In this document: piece after piece, positions 18,383-25,472 of the stretch
Position numbering within the stretch: the stretch's first letter is position 1
Layout: each line of letters opens with the position of its first letter
Assembly: GCA_002753135.1 (NCBI GenBank)
Contig: PDZV01000010.1
Span: 35,078-99,077, forward strand
DNA: 64,000 bases
Direction of reading: 5' to 3'
From: Magnetococcales bacterium WMHbinv6
GTDB lineage: Bacteria; Pseudomonadota; Magnetococcia; Magnetococcales; Magnetaquicoccaceae
Program-made: the position numbers and the translations under genes
The notes under the pieces: generated by a model
What the model was told of the DNA's origin: nothing
Database searches by the model: none
The model's input: only the letters and a program-made list of their open reading frames with translations

Positions 18383-18653
18383 GGGGAAAAAGAATAGAGC
18401 AGAAATATAAATTAGGGAATGCGAAGCACTTCAGCAGTTTATTCAGGTTATTATTCTGAATTTGTTTGCAAATCTTATTGTATTACATGGCGGGATGAAA
18501 ATAATTTTGTTGTCGCTGCAAAGGAGCAGCACTTCCGCAAACGCTCTGTGACAATCAGCCGTTGCCGACAACAGAGTCAGGATGACATGAGAGAGAATGT
18601 CACCCTGACTGAGGGGCGATGGGCAGCCATCGCCCGGCACACGGCCACAGGTA
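18383..18653. promoter_or_regulatory. Intergenic region with two strong inverted repeats
   Basis: It lies between the repressor stop and the first structural gene, both on the minus strand. There are two hairpins: GTCAGGATGACAT at 18576-18588 with its near-complement at 18597-18609 (one mismatch, 8-nt spacer), and GGGCGATGG with CCATCGCCC at ~18615-18634. Neither is followed by a clear T run. They may be operators, attenuators or a terminator isolating the repressor from the structural genes. The part next to the structural gene is AT-rich and could hold its promoter; no certain -35/-10 pair was found. Confidence 0.5.
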
Positions 18654-19367
18654 TCAGACTTTTCTGCCGATCCAGACAATTCTGCCCAAAATGTGTATTT
18701 CGTGTGGGTAGACCTCTTCGGCGCTGTAGAACGGGTTATCCGATTGAATGCGTATTCTGCCGTCGGTCAAACGTTGCAGACGTTTGGCCACCAACGACTG
18801 CTCCATACGCACGACATAAATGGAAGGGTCGAGCGTGCGCAATTCACGCATATCCAATAACAACAAGTCGCCGTCTCCGATGGCCGGCTCCATACTGTCA
18901 CCACGGGCCGTGATCAGTGCCAGTTTATGAGGATCCAGCCCCATGGCCGCCCGCAACCATTCGGTCTTGAAGGCCAAATGATCCACAATCTGTTCTGACT
19001 GCACTTCCAGCCCCGGACCAGCGCTTGCCTGTACCGCATAGCGGGGAACCAGGGTAAAATGGGCAGACATGAAGGCCTCTGCCTCCTCTTGCAAGGCATA
19101 AGGGTGCGCTTGCGTGCGCTCTACCCATAGCCGCTGCGTTTGCTCTTCGGATGACAAACGCATCTCTCCCTGTCCATCGGCCAACCATTCGGCCCGCACC
19201 TGCAACACCTTGGCCAGATCCAACAATTTACCCGGATTGCGTACCTTGCCGGCTTCAATTTCCCGAATGGCCGACTGACCGCTGTAACCGACACGCCGGG
19301 CCAACTCTTCCTGGGACCAACCCAGCTCCTTGCGCCGTCGACATAGACGTAGCCCAATCCCTTCCAT
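18654..19367 (-). CDS. CI-like phage repressor (XRE HTH plus S24 peptidase domain)
   Basis: 237 aa from the ATG at 19367, which has GGGAGG about eight bases upstream. The N-terminal XRE helix-turn-helix is at ~5-60 (WSQEELARRVGYSGQSAIREIEAG). The C-terminal LexA/S24 domain carries the Ser158 (GDSMEP) and Lys195 (VAKRL) dyad; a possible Ala116-Gly117 cleavage site precedes it. This would repress phage genes and be inactivated during the DNA-damage response if cleavage works. It lies divergent to the small gene at 19695, the usual CI/Cro-like switch layout. Confidence 0.88.
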   Translation of the reverse strand: MEGIGLRLCRRRKELGWSQEELARRVGYSGQSAIREIEAGKVRNPGKLLDLAKVLQVRAEWLADGQGEMRLSSEEQTQRLWVERTQAHPYALQEEAEAFMSAHFTLVPRYAVQASAGPGLEVQSEQIVDHLAFKTEWLRAAMGLDPHKLALITARGDSMEPAIGDGDLLLLDMRELRTLDPSIYVVRMEQSLVAKRLQRLTDGRIRIQSDNPFYSAEEVYPHEIHILGRIVWIGRKV

Positions 19368-19694
19368 TCCTCGCGCCTCCCAGGATGCTTTCGCGACAAC
19401 ACCACCAACCGCCATTTTTTGAGCAAAACAATCACTGCCGTGGTGCTGCAACGAGCAATATTTATATGTTATTGAAAATATTATATGTTTATCAAACAAC
19501 TTCCTGCAACAGCCCCTCTTCTCATCGCCGCCACAACAAACTGATAAACAAGATAAAATCAAAATAACAAAATATTGATCAGCAATCAAACAATAATTTG
19601 TTGACAGAAACAACAATCCCGCTTATTCTGATCATCACCTGGCGCACATCAACACCACTCATGTCATTTTGTATGCTTTGGGAGATTCTGCAAC
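19368..19694. promoter_or_regulatory. AT-rich divergent switch region with operator-like repeats
   Basis: A 327-bp region between the repressor and the divergent small gene, much more AT-rich than its surroundings. Minus-strand promoter candidate for the repressor: TTGCAG at 19509-19504, 18 bp, TATAAT at 19485-19480. The sequence GTTTATCA near 19487 recurs inverted as TGATAAAC near 19543, and TTATATGTT occurs twice around 19461-19489. These are candidate repressor operators. Confidence 0.6.
19601..19629 (+). promoter_or_regulatory. Strong sigma-70-type promoter for the small divergent gene
   Basis: A consensus -35 TTGACA at 19601-19606, an exact 17-bp spacer and a -10 TATTCT at 19624-19629, 65 bp before the ATG at 19695. 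It faces away from the repressor, as a PR-type lytic promoter would, and the palindromic TATTGATCAGCAATCAAACAATA-like sequence (positions ~19573-19594) overlaps its upstream edge. Confidence 0.7.
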
Positions 19695-19904
19695 ATGCCG
19701 AACAGCCAACCAGATGGGCAAGAGTTCAGGACATCCACCCCACCTCAAGTGGTTGAAGATTGGCTATTTGCCTATGTTAACGCCCGCACGGAGAGCAGTC
19801 GGGCCATGATGTGGCCTCACCTGGTGGAGGCCGTCGAAGAGTTGATTGCTGACAGCAAACGCCTCTACGCTCGACAGAAGAGGCAGGTTTCTTCATCAGC
19901 ATAA
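19695..19904 (+). CDS. Small protein beside the phage repressor (69 aa)
   Basis: The ATG is preceded by GGGAG about ten bases upstream and by a near-consensus promoter at 19601-19629, so expression is likely. The product is acidic then basic, mostly helical (VVEDWLFAYVNARTESSRAMMWPHLVEAVEELIADSKRLYARQ), with no HTH motif that I can see. I do not recognise it. By place it corresponds to a first early (Cro/Ner-position) gene, but nothing follows it except the sulfur operon facing the other way, so the lytic module appears to be cut off. Confidence 0.55.
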   Translation: MPNSQPDGQEFRTSTPPQVVEDWLFAYVNARTESSRAMMWPHLVEAVEELIADSKRLYARQKRQVSSSA

Positions 19905-19941
19905 GGACAAGAGGTACCCAAACAGCGAAACAGCCTTCACA

Positions 19942-19976
19942 GGAGTTCAAGGGACAAATTTTCTCCCTTGAACTCC
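19942..19976. terminator. Perfect 13-bp hairpin between phage block and soxZ
   Basis: GGAGTTCAAGGGA at 19942-19954 pairs exactly with 19964-19976 around a 9-nt loop. It lies between two convergent genes, 24 bp past the soxZ stop, so it probably stops both transcripts. The T tracts on either side are weak, hence the moderate confidence. Confidence 0.6.
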
Positions 19977-19999
19977 CGCAAATTGCGCGTCCCAACGGA

Positions 20000-20338
20000 T
20001 CAGGCGACGGTAATCATCGCCTCGGCGGAAAAGGACTGCCCTTTGTTATCCTTCCAGGTCATTTTCAGCGGGCCGGTTGCCTCTGCCTTGACAAAAAAGG
20101 AGAAGAAAGGATCCTTGGAGACCGCCCCTGTCCAGGTTGCTTTCAGCACCTGTTTGCCGCCATACTCCACCACCACCTGATCAATAAAATGGGCCGGAAT
20201 CAGGGTATCCGTCTCTTTATCCTTGCGCAACCCGCTCTCCATCGGGTGTTTGATCAAGGATTTGATCTCTACCAAATCCCCTTTTTTGACCGGATCCTTG
20301 GGACCACGAATCTTGGGATTGCCAATCTCATCTGCCAT
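20000..20338 (-). CDS. soxZ: Thiosulfate-oxidising Sox protein SoxZ
   Basis: 112 aa, no signal peptide, as usual for SoxZ, which is exported with Tat-substrate SoxY. Motifs: PKDPVKKGDLVEIKSLIKHPMESG near the start, IPAHFIDQVVVEYGG, and a final WKDNKGQSF. The heterodimer SoxYZ carries sulfur intermediates bound to the SoxY C-terminal Cys. It is the last gene of the minus-strand sulfur operon, 60 bp after soxY. SoxXA, SoxB and SoxCD are not in this window, so SoxYZ here may work with the flavocytochrome or with Sox enzymes encoded elsewhere. Confidence 0.94.
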   Translation of the reverse strand: MADEIGNPKIRGPKDPVKKGDLVEIKSLIKHPMESGLRKDKETDTLIPAHFIDQVVVEYGGKQVLKATWTGAVSKDPFFSFFVKAEATGPLKMTWKDNKGQSFSAEAMITVA

Positions 20339-20398
20339 CTTGTTATCCTCTCAATCGTTACCGGTATAGACGTTGGATCGGTTCAGGCCTGGAGTCGC

Positions 20399-20884
20399 TT
20401 AACCGGCACAACCGCCAGCCGCCACTTGAATATCCTTGACGAGACCATACAGTTTGCCGCTATTGCTCTTGGCAATCACCCGCACCTTGGAACTTTTCGC
20501 CATCCGGGCGCGAAACTCCAAAGAGACCTTGCCCGACTCTGGCAAAAGCTCAAATTGGGCAACCAAAGGATTGGGATTGTTATCGATGACCAAAATCACG
20601 GATTGAATGAAGTTATTCGCTTCCATGGGATGATCGACCGTGATCGGCATGCGCACCAAAGCGGCATTTTCGGCGGTAGCGGGAATATCCAACGCAACCT
20701 TTTCCATGGCAATCGGACCGGCACCAACCTGTTTGGCAATCAGCTCATCAATATTGACTGCCGGCGCATCGCTGGCACGGGCAACGGAAGAGAAACCTGC
20801 CAAACCACTGGTCGCAACGGCAGCACCCAGCAGACCTGCCGTCCGAAAAAAAGTTCTACGTGTTACACCATTTGTGTGATCCAT
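20399..20884 (-). CDS. soxY: Sulfur carrier protein SoxY
   Basis: A Tat signal (TRRTFFRTAG) begins at residue 9 and is followed by an Ala-rich h-region. The C-terminus ends in GGCAG, the swinging-arm Cys that binds sulfur intermediates (family form GGCGG). An ATG at 20884 is used here; a GTG two codons earlier (20890) has GGAGG seven bases upstream and may be the real start. 161-163 aa is normal. It follows the tetrahaem cytochrome gene by 57 bp and precedes soxZ. Final-motif substitution of Gly by Ala next to the Cys is a mild oddity. Confidence 0.94.
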   Translation of the reverse strand: MDHTNGVTRRTFFRTAGLLGAAVATSGLAGFSSVARASDAPAVNIDELIAKQVGAGPIAMEKVALDIPATAENAALVRMPITVDHPMEANNFIQSVILVIDNNPNPLVAQFELLPESGKVSLEFRARMAKSSKVRVIAKSNSGKLYGLVKDIQVAAGGCAG

Positions 20885-20941
20885 AACCACTCTCAAGCCT
20901 CCAACTTAGGCGTTGACAAAAAGGATACCGATCCTTCCCGG

Positions 20942-21550
20942 TTACTCCTTGTTACCGTCCGAGCTTTCCGGCTCATCCGGCAATTTATGGGCAATACCGC
21001 TGTGACAGTCCACACAGGTTTTGTCCCCTTTTTCCATAGCCCGCTTATGTTTGTTCACGGCGGACTTTTCCTGCTTTTCCAAATTCATTGCATCAAAATT
21101 ATGGCAGAAACGGCACTCCTTGGAGTCCCGATGGCGCATCTCTTCCAGAATATTTTGCGCCAAACGATAACGAGCCGCTTCAAATTTTTCCGGAGTTGAA
21201 TAGGTTCCGATCAGATGGTGGAAAATATCCTTGGTCCCCACTCTGGCTTTGGCAATAAATTTGTCGATGTAATCCCCTATATCCTTGCCATGTGGCACAT
21301 GACAATCGGCACAGGTGGCACGGACGCCCGTGCGGTTGGTGTAATGAACACTTTCCTTGTATTCATTATAAACACTCGTCATTTCATGACAAGAAATACA
21401 AATTTCCATTTTGTTGGTTGCTGTCATGAAGCCAAAATGAAACAAAAGAAAAAAGATAAAAGCCCCGCCAAATCCGACAATCAACAGGGTTCCCAACGCC
21501 AATGGACTGGGCTTCCAGAGAATCGCCCAGAGATTTTTCAGGAACGTCAT
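20942..21550 (-). CDS. NapC/NirT-type membrane tetrahaem cytochrome c
   Basis: 202 aa. Four CXXCH haem sites are seen: CISCH, CADCH, CRFCH and CVDCH. One N-terminal membrane helix (~14-42) anchors it facing the periplasm, the NapC/NirT/NrfH plan for passing electrons between the quinone pool and periplasmic partners. The ATG at 21550 has GGGAG eight bases upstream; a longer in-frame version is less likely. In this operon it may connect the flavocytochrome/Sox side to quinones. It is separated from the flavocytochrome gene by 288 bp holding a strong hairpin. Confidence 0.9.
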   Translation of the reverse strand: MTFLKNLWAILWKPSPLALGTLLIVGFGGAFIFFLLFHFGFMTATNKMEICISCHEMTSVYNEYKESVHYTNRTGVRATCADCHVPHGKDIGDYIDKFIAKARVGTKDIFHHLIGTYSTPEKFEAARYRLAQNILEEMRHRDSKECRFCHNFDAMNLEKQEKSAVNKHKRAMEKGDKTCVDCHSGIAHKLPDEPESSDGNKE

Positions 21551-21756
21551 GCACACATCTCCCATCACTAAAATTGGCTTCCATGGTGGATGAATCCTGC
21601 CAGCCAGCCCCCCATCACACCATCCCCTCATACTGCCTGGAGTGTCAGGATACACAACCCATTCCGGGTGCTGCAAGGAACATGTTGATCCTGACGGTTT
21701 GCTTTGTCCTCATCGGAACAGACAGAGGACGGACAGAGAATATGGTCGTCGACAAG

Positions 21757-21790
21757 CAGAGGGGGGCAGAACCAATTCTGCCCCCCTCTG
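21757..21790. terminator. Perfect 15-bp GC-rich hairpin inside the sulfur operon
   Basis: CAGAGGGGGGCAGAA at 21757-21771 pairs exactly with 21776-21790 around a 4-nt CCAA loop. It lies between the fccB stop and the start of the tetrahaem cytochrome gene. There is no T run on either side, so it may be an mRNA-stabilising or attenuating structure rather than a full terminator. Confidence 0.6.
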
Positions 21791-21838
21791 TACTGCGATC
21801 AACCGTAAGAGGTATCTTCGCTTTCTTGGAACACCTGT

Positions 21839-23146
21839 TTAGCTGAACGTGTCAGCCATGATGCTCTGATACCAGCTTTCGTTGTACAATGCCTCTTGTT
21901 TGCGGATAAAATCCGGCGCTTTGGAGGGAGAAACCCCGGAAGAGATCTCCTTCACCTTGTCTGGCGTCGCTGCATCGTATTTCCAGACGGCGGCAACAGA
22001 AATACCGTAGTCCGGGCTCAACATGCTGTAGCAGGTATTGACATAGGAAGGTTCGCCTGCCTCTTTGCCATTCAATCTGGCCGCGATGGCGGCAGCCACC
22101 ACTTTGGCTTGCGAGTTGGCTGCATAACCCGATTTCGGCATGCCACCGGAGGCGGAGGCATCACCGACGACATAAATTCCTTTGTGTATTTTGGACTCAA
22201 AGGTATTCAAATGGACCGGGCACCAGCCACTTTCGTTGGTCAAGCCGGCGGCGGTGGCAATTTTGCCGGCCACATTTGGCGGAATAAAGTTGATACAGGC
22301 ACCGACATGTTTCTCTTCAAAGCCGTTGTTGTCGGTATAGACAGCCATCTCTTTGGCATCCACCCGCACAACCTTACCGCCTTCTGCCCCGGAGACCCAT
22401 TTGATGATGCTGTTATCCGAGCCAAAACCATACAGTTGCGTCCACCCTTCCTGGAACAGGCCCTGTTTGGAAAATTTTGGCTTGGCATCCAAAATCAACA
22501 CTTTCGATTTTGGTTTGTTCTTTTTCAGATAGTGGGCAACCAGGCTGGCCCGTTCGTAGGGACCAGGAGGACAGCGGTAGGGATCCGCCGGTGCCACCAG
22601 AATATAGGTGTCGCCATCTTTCATGGCGGCAATCTGCTTGGCCAGGGCGACGGTTTCCGGTCCGGCTTTCCAGGCATGGAGAATTTTCTTTTGAGCTTCG
22701 GCGTCATAACCGGGAAACTCTTTGAAATCGACACCCGGAGAGACCACCAGCGCATCATAAGCCAGTTTTTTGCCACCAGCGGTAGCAACCGATTTGGCAG
22801 CCGGATCGATAGCGGTTACTTCATCGATGATCACTTCAACGCCGTGTTTCTTGAGACCGTCATAGCTCCATTTCTGCAGCGCCATGTCACGGAAGCCGGC
22901 CACCACCCAGTTGCTCAACGGGCAGGAGTAGTAGTCGGCATTTTTTTCGACCAGTGTAACCTGGATTTTGGGATCGGCCATGCGAAGATATTTGGCAACC
23001 ACAGCCCCGCCATAACCACCGCCGACCACCACAACTTTCTGTTTGGCCTCACCTGCAATGGCAGGAACCCCAAAGGCTGATGTCAGGCTGACCGCCGCCA
23101 CTCCACCCGAAAGCTTGATGAAACTTCTACGTGTCAAATTGGTCAT
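21839..23146 (-). CDS. fccB: Flavocytochrome c sulfide dehydrogenase flavoprotein subunit
   Basis: 435 aa. Tat signal TRRSFIKLSG at 5-14. FAD-binding GGGYGGA motif near 42. The redox-active cysteine pair of FccB is present as YRCPPGPYERA (~190) and NTCYSML (~370). The GDAS motif near the C-terminus also contacts FAD. It oxidises sulfide to sulfur or polysulfide in the periplasm and hands electrons to the cytochrome subunit. The gene follows the dihaem cytochrome gene by 22 bp, giving the usual subunit pair. Confidence 0.95.
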   Translation of the reverse strand: MTNLTRRSFIKLSGGVAAVSLTSAFGVPAIAGEAKQKVVVVGGGYGGAVVAKYLRMADPKIQVTLVEKNADYYSCPLSNWVVAGFRDMALQKWSYDGLKKHGVEVIIDEVTAIDPAAKSVATAGGKKLAYDALVVSPGVDFKEFPGYDAEAQKKILHAWKAGPETVALAKQIAAMKDGDTYILVAPADPYRCPPGPYERASLVAHYLKKNKPKSKVLILDAKPKFSKQGLFQEGWTQLYGFGSDNSIIKWVSGAEGGKVVRVDAKEMAVYTDNNGFEEKHVGACINFIPPNVAGKIATAAGLTNESGWCPVHLNTFESKIHKGIYVVGDASASGGMPKSGYAANSQAKVVAAAIAARLNGKEAGEPSYVNTCYSMLSPDYGISVAAVWKYDAATPDKVKEISSGVSPSKAPDFIRKQEALYNESWYQSIMADTFS

Positions 23147-23168
23147 AATGGTAGGTCTCCTCTACAGT

Positions 23169-23795
23169 CTACTTCTGACTGGCATAAAAATGGGCCACGG
23201 CTTCCAGCTGCTCGGCTGACAGTTTGTCGATACCTGTCTTCATCTTTTCCGCCTGCGGTACTTTCAGTTCGGGATTTTTCAGGTCTTGAACCTTGAACCG
23301 AAGATAATCGAGCCACTGTCCGGCAACACGTGGCGTATCATCATCCTGGAATACACCATTGTCTTCATGACACTTGTCACACTTGGCGTTTTTGGTTGCC
23401 TTTTCGCCCTCTTTGGCCAGTTTGGCATTGACGGGAGTGGCCATTTTGGATTGCGGCGCACTCTTGGCGTTCTGCCATTTCTGCTTGGCAAACTCTTCGG
23501 CAATCAGAGCTGTTTCTGCTTCCGAATAGCCTTTGGCCAAGCGTCCCATAATGGTGGAAGGCCGTTTGCCACTGGCAAAGTCTGCCATCACACTTTTCAG
23601 ATATTTTGCTGGCATGCCAGCAATAGTCGGCATGGCCGGACCACCCGAAATACCATTGGTACCGTGGCAACCGGCGCAGGTATTGGCCAACATGGAACCT
23701 GTTGCATCCGCTTGTGCCACAGAAGTTCCCAACAGCAGCGCCCCCGCCAATACTCCCCCTACGACTGTCAACATGCGGCTTTTTCTTTGTTGCAT
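23169..23795 (-). CDS. fccA: Dihaem cytochrome c (flavocytochrome c cytochrome subunit)
   Basis: 208 aa from the ATG at 23795 (GGGAGG nine bases upstream). A signal peptide (~5-28, ends AQA) exports it. Two CXXCH sites, CAGCH and CDKCH, lie in two homologous halves, the plan of FccA-type and cytochrome c4-type proteins. Its place directly upstream of fccB identifies it as the electron acceptor of the flavoprotein. From the sequence alone cytochrome c4 is an alternative name. Confidence 0.88.
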   Translation of the reverse strand: MQQRKSRMLTVVGGVLAGALLLGTSVAQADATGSMLANTCAGCHGTNGISGGPAMPTIAGMPAKYLKSVMADFASGKRPSTIMGRLAKGYSEAETALIAEEFAKQKWQNAKSAPQSKMATPVNAKLAKEGEKATKNAKCDKCHEDNGVFQDDDTPRVAGQWLDYLRFKVQDLKNPELKVPQAEKMKTGIDKLSAEQLEAVAHFYASQK

Positions 23796-23905
23796 GATTT
23801 TCCTCCCATCAAAATGGATTATGGTCTCCGGAGTGCTGTTTCTTCCGCCAATGCAGACCACTGGCAAAAATTGGATCAGCGTATGGTTACCGGCAGAACC
23901 CACTT

Positions 23906-24487
23906 CTAGAACTCACCCTTTGCAGCACCCTGAAGTATCTCCCAAATCACATTCCGAATGCGCAGAGCCTCCTTGCGCAAATCTTCCGGCAGACGACGCC
24001 CTCCATGGATCATCATGTCCAGGTTCATGGAATATAACCATATTTTGCCCGATTTGTCCTCAACCACCGCGACACGGCAGGGCATGAAGCCGGTGTAGGC
24101 GTCACGATAGTCTGCCATCATTTTGCCTACCATTACATCACAAAACGAGAGAAAAGCGATATGCCGGGATTTCTGTCCGGTCACCGCCTCTACCTGTTTG
24201 TAAAAGGGAGCCTCGCCGACAAACAGAAAGTTGCGTGCCGAAGCCAGACTCTTCAAGGAGTCCTTGACTTCATCCACCGTCAGTTTGGGATCTTCAACCG
24301 GCACCGCCCACATCATCGCTTCGCCAGGATCGCGGGTCTTGAGCAGAGAGGTGGCAAATTCCGTATAAATTTTCATGTAGCCGGGATCAAATTCTGCCAG
24401 AATTGGCGACAGTTTGCTGTATCCGTAACCCGCCCCGACCATGACAGCCAGACCAACCAGTGCCAACAGATTTTTGAGCAAGGACAT
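23906..24487 (-). CDS. DUF302-type membrane-anchored protein at head of sulfur operon
   Basis: 193 aa from the ATG at 24487 (GGAG nine bases upstream). An N-terminal hydrophobic helix (~5-24) anchors the protein in the inner membrane. The rest resembles DUF302-family proteins often placed beside sulfur-oxidation and c-type cytochrome genes; function unknown. Features: HIAFLSFCDVMVGKMM and a MPCRVAVVED strand, so two Cys are present. It is first in the operon, so it may be made ahead of the cytochromes. Confidence 0.65.
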   Translation of the reverse strand: MSLLKNLLALVGLAVMVGAGYGYSKLSPILAEFDPGYMKIYTEFATSLLKTRDPGEAMMWAVPVEDPKLTVDEVKDSLKSLASARNFLFVGEAPFYKQVEAVTGQKSRHIAFLSFCDVMVGKMMADYRDAYTGFMPCRVAVVEDKSGKIWLYSMNLDMMIHGGRRLPEDLRKEALRIRNVIWEILQGAAKGEF

Positions 24488-24770
24488 CGTTGCGATCTCC
24501 AATGTGGGTTGTCGTGAATCTTCAGTACACAGGGTACACGGTATCCTGTAATAGCCTCGGGCGCAGCCAAGGTCAATACACTTTTCCGTTTCTAACGGCG
24601 TGTGACAGTAAATACTGCCATGGCATGGCATGTCAATAAAAAAAACAGTGATAAAAAAATTTTTTAATTTATCATAACGTTACATTAAATCTCTCCATAA
24701 TATATTATCAAGTATCAATATTAGAATATAATTATTAACACTTTCTTAACATTGATAAATTGATTTATTT
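24488..24770. promoter_or_regulatory. AT-rich intergenic region upstream of the sulfur operon
   Basis: 283 bp, the most AT-rich non-coding stretch in the window apart from the phage switch; long A/T runs lie at 24636-24780. It carries the promoter for the DUF302-fcc-sox operon on the minus strand and follows the yrfG-like gene end. No consensus -35/-10 or regulator palindrome could be assigned with confidence. Confidence 0.5.
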
Positions 24771-25472
24771 TCAAGATATTAGCTTCAAGCCATTCCATAA
24801 CGCCTGCACATTTTCCACCGAGACAAACCGTTCGGACGGGGAAGCGGCCTGGGAAGAACTGGGGGCAGCTATGTGACATAAATATTCGATTCCAAATTGC
24901 TGCGCTGCAGCGAGTACTGATTCGGAATCATCGACCAATAACGTCGTTTGGCAAGCAAAACCAATTCGTTTTTGCAAAAGAGGCCAAAAGGCCGAATTTT
25001 CTTTTGGCCAACCAAACGAATGGCTGGAATATACCGCCTTGAAATAGGCACCGATCGGAGTTTTCTGTAATTTCAGCTCCAATGAACGGGCGTGCGCGTT
25101 GGTTACCAGGTAGGTTGCTTTGCCAAGGTGCTGCAGCGCCTGCAAAAAAGGGATGGTTTGCGGGTGAACCCGGATTAAATGGGCCACTTCCTCTTTCAGC
25201 AAGGGAATATCCAACCCCAGCTGTCGGGACCAATAGTCCAAATCGTACCAATCCAGCGTCCCTTCCACCGCCCGGTAAATGGCGTGCAGTTGCTGCTGTG
25301 CCGTGCCAAACGGAATGGCCCGCTGCCGGGAGAGCGCCGCAGGCACCGTTTCGCGAAAAAAAGTATTGTCAAAATGGAGATCCAACAGCGTACCATCCAT
25401 ATCCAGCAACACGGTTTCAATGGTCTGCCACGGCAAGTGGCAGGGCGAAACAGTTGGAGAGATGGGTGACAT
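24771..25472 (-). CDS. yrfG: YrfG-like HAD nucleotidase (GMP/IMP phosphatase)
   Basis: 233 aa HAD-superfamily phosphatase. Motif I DMDGTLLD at ~24, motif II LVTNAH at ~122, motif III Lys in GWPKEN (~156) and the acidic motif VDDSES (~177). A cap domain with LDWYDLDYW and the RAIPFG segment matches the E. coli YrfG purine-nucleotide phosphatase group. The start overlaps the argJ stop by an ATGA, so they are coupled; both are housekeeping and the pairing has no obvious metabolic meaning. Confidence 0.87.
   Translation of the reverse strand: MSPISPTVSPCHLPWQTIETVLLDMDGTLLDLHFDNTFFRETVPAALSRQRAIPFGTAQQQLHAIYRAVEGTLDWYDLDYWSRQLGLDIPLLKEEVAHLIRVHPQTIPFLQALQHLGKATYLVTNAHARSLELKLQKTPIGAYFKAVYSSHSFGWPKENSAFWPLLQKRIGFACQTTLLVDDSESVLAAAQQFGIEYLCHIAAPSSSQAASPSERFVSVENVQALWNGLKLIS

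Larger units (their letters stand above)
8961..19904. mobile_element. Phage-derived block (Mu-like head genes plus repressor), incomplete
   Basis: Ten minus-strand structural genes, several coupled by ATGA overlaps, in the Mu-like order protease/scaffold, decoration protein, capsid, gp36-like, gp37-like, then unassigned tail genes and a hub-like protein. They are followed by an S24-type repressor and a divergent small gene. Portal, terminase, tape measure, sheath/tube, transposase, integrase and lysis genes are not seen. No target-site duplication or attachment repeat was found at the edges, so the ends given are those of the genes. It could be a degraded prophage or a retained particle-forming locus. 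Confidence 0.75.

Noticed and set aside
18419..18913. Plus-strand 164-codon frame overlapping the repressor
   Set aside because: It overlaps the repressor's coding end and the hairpin region and gives no recognisable product.
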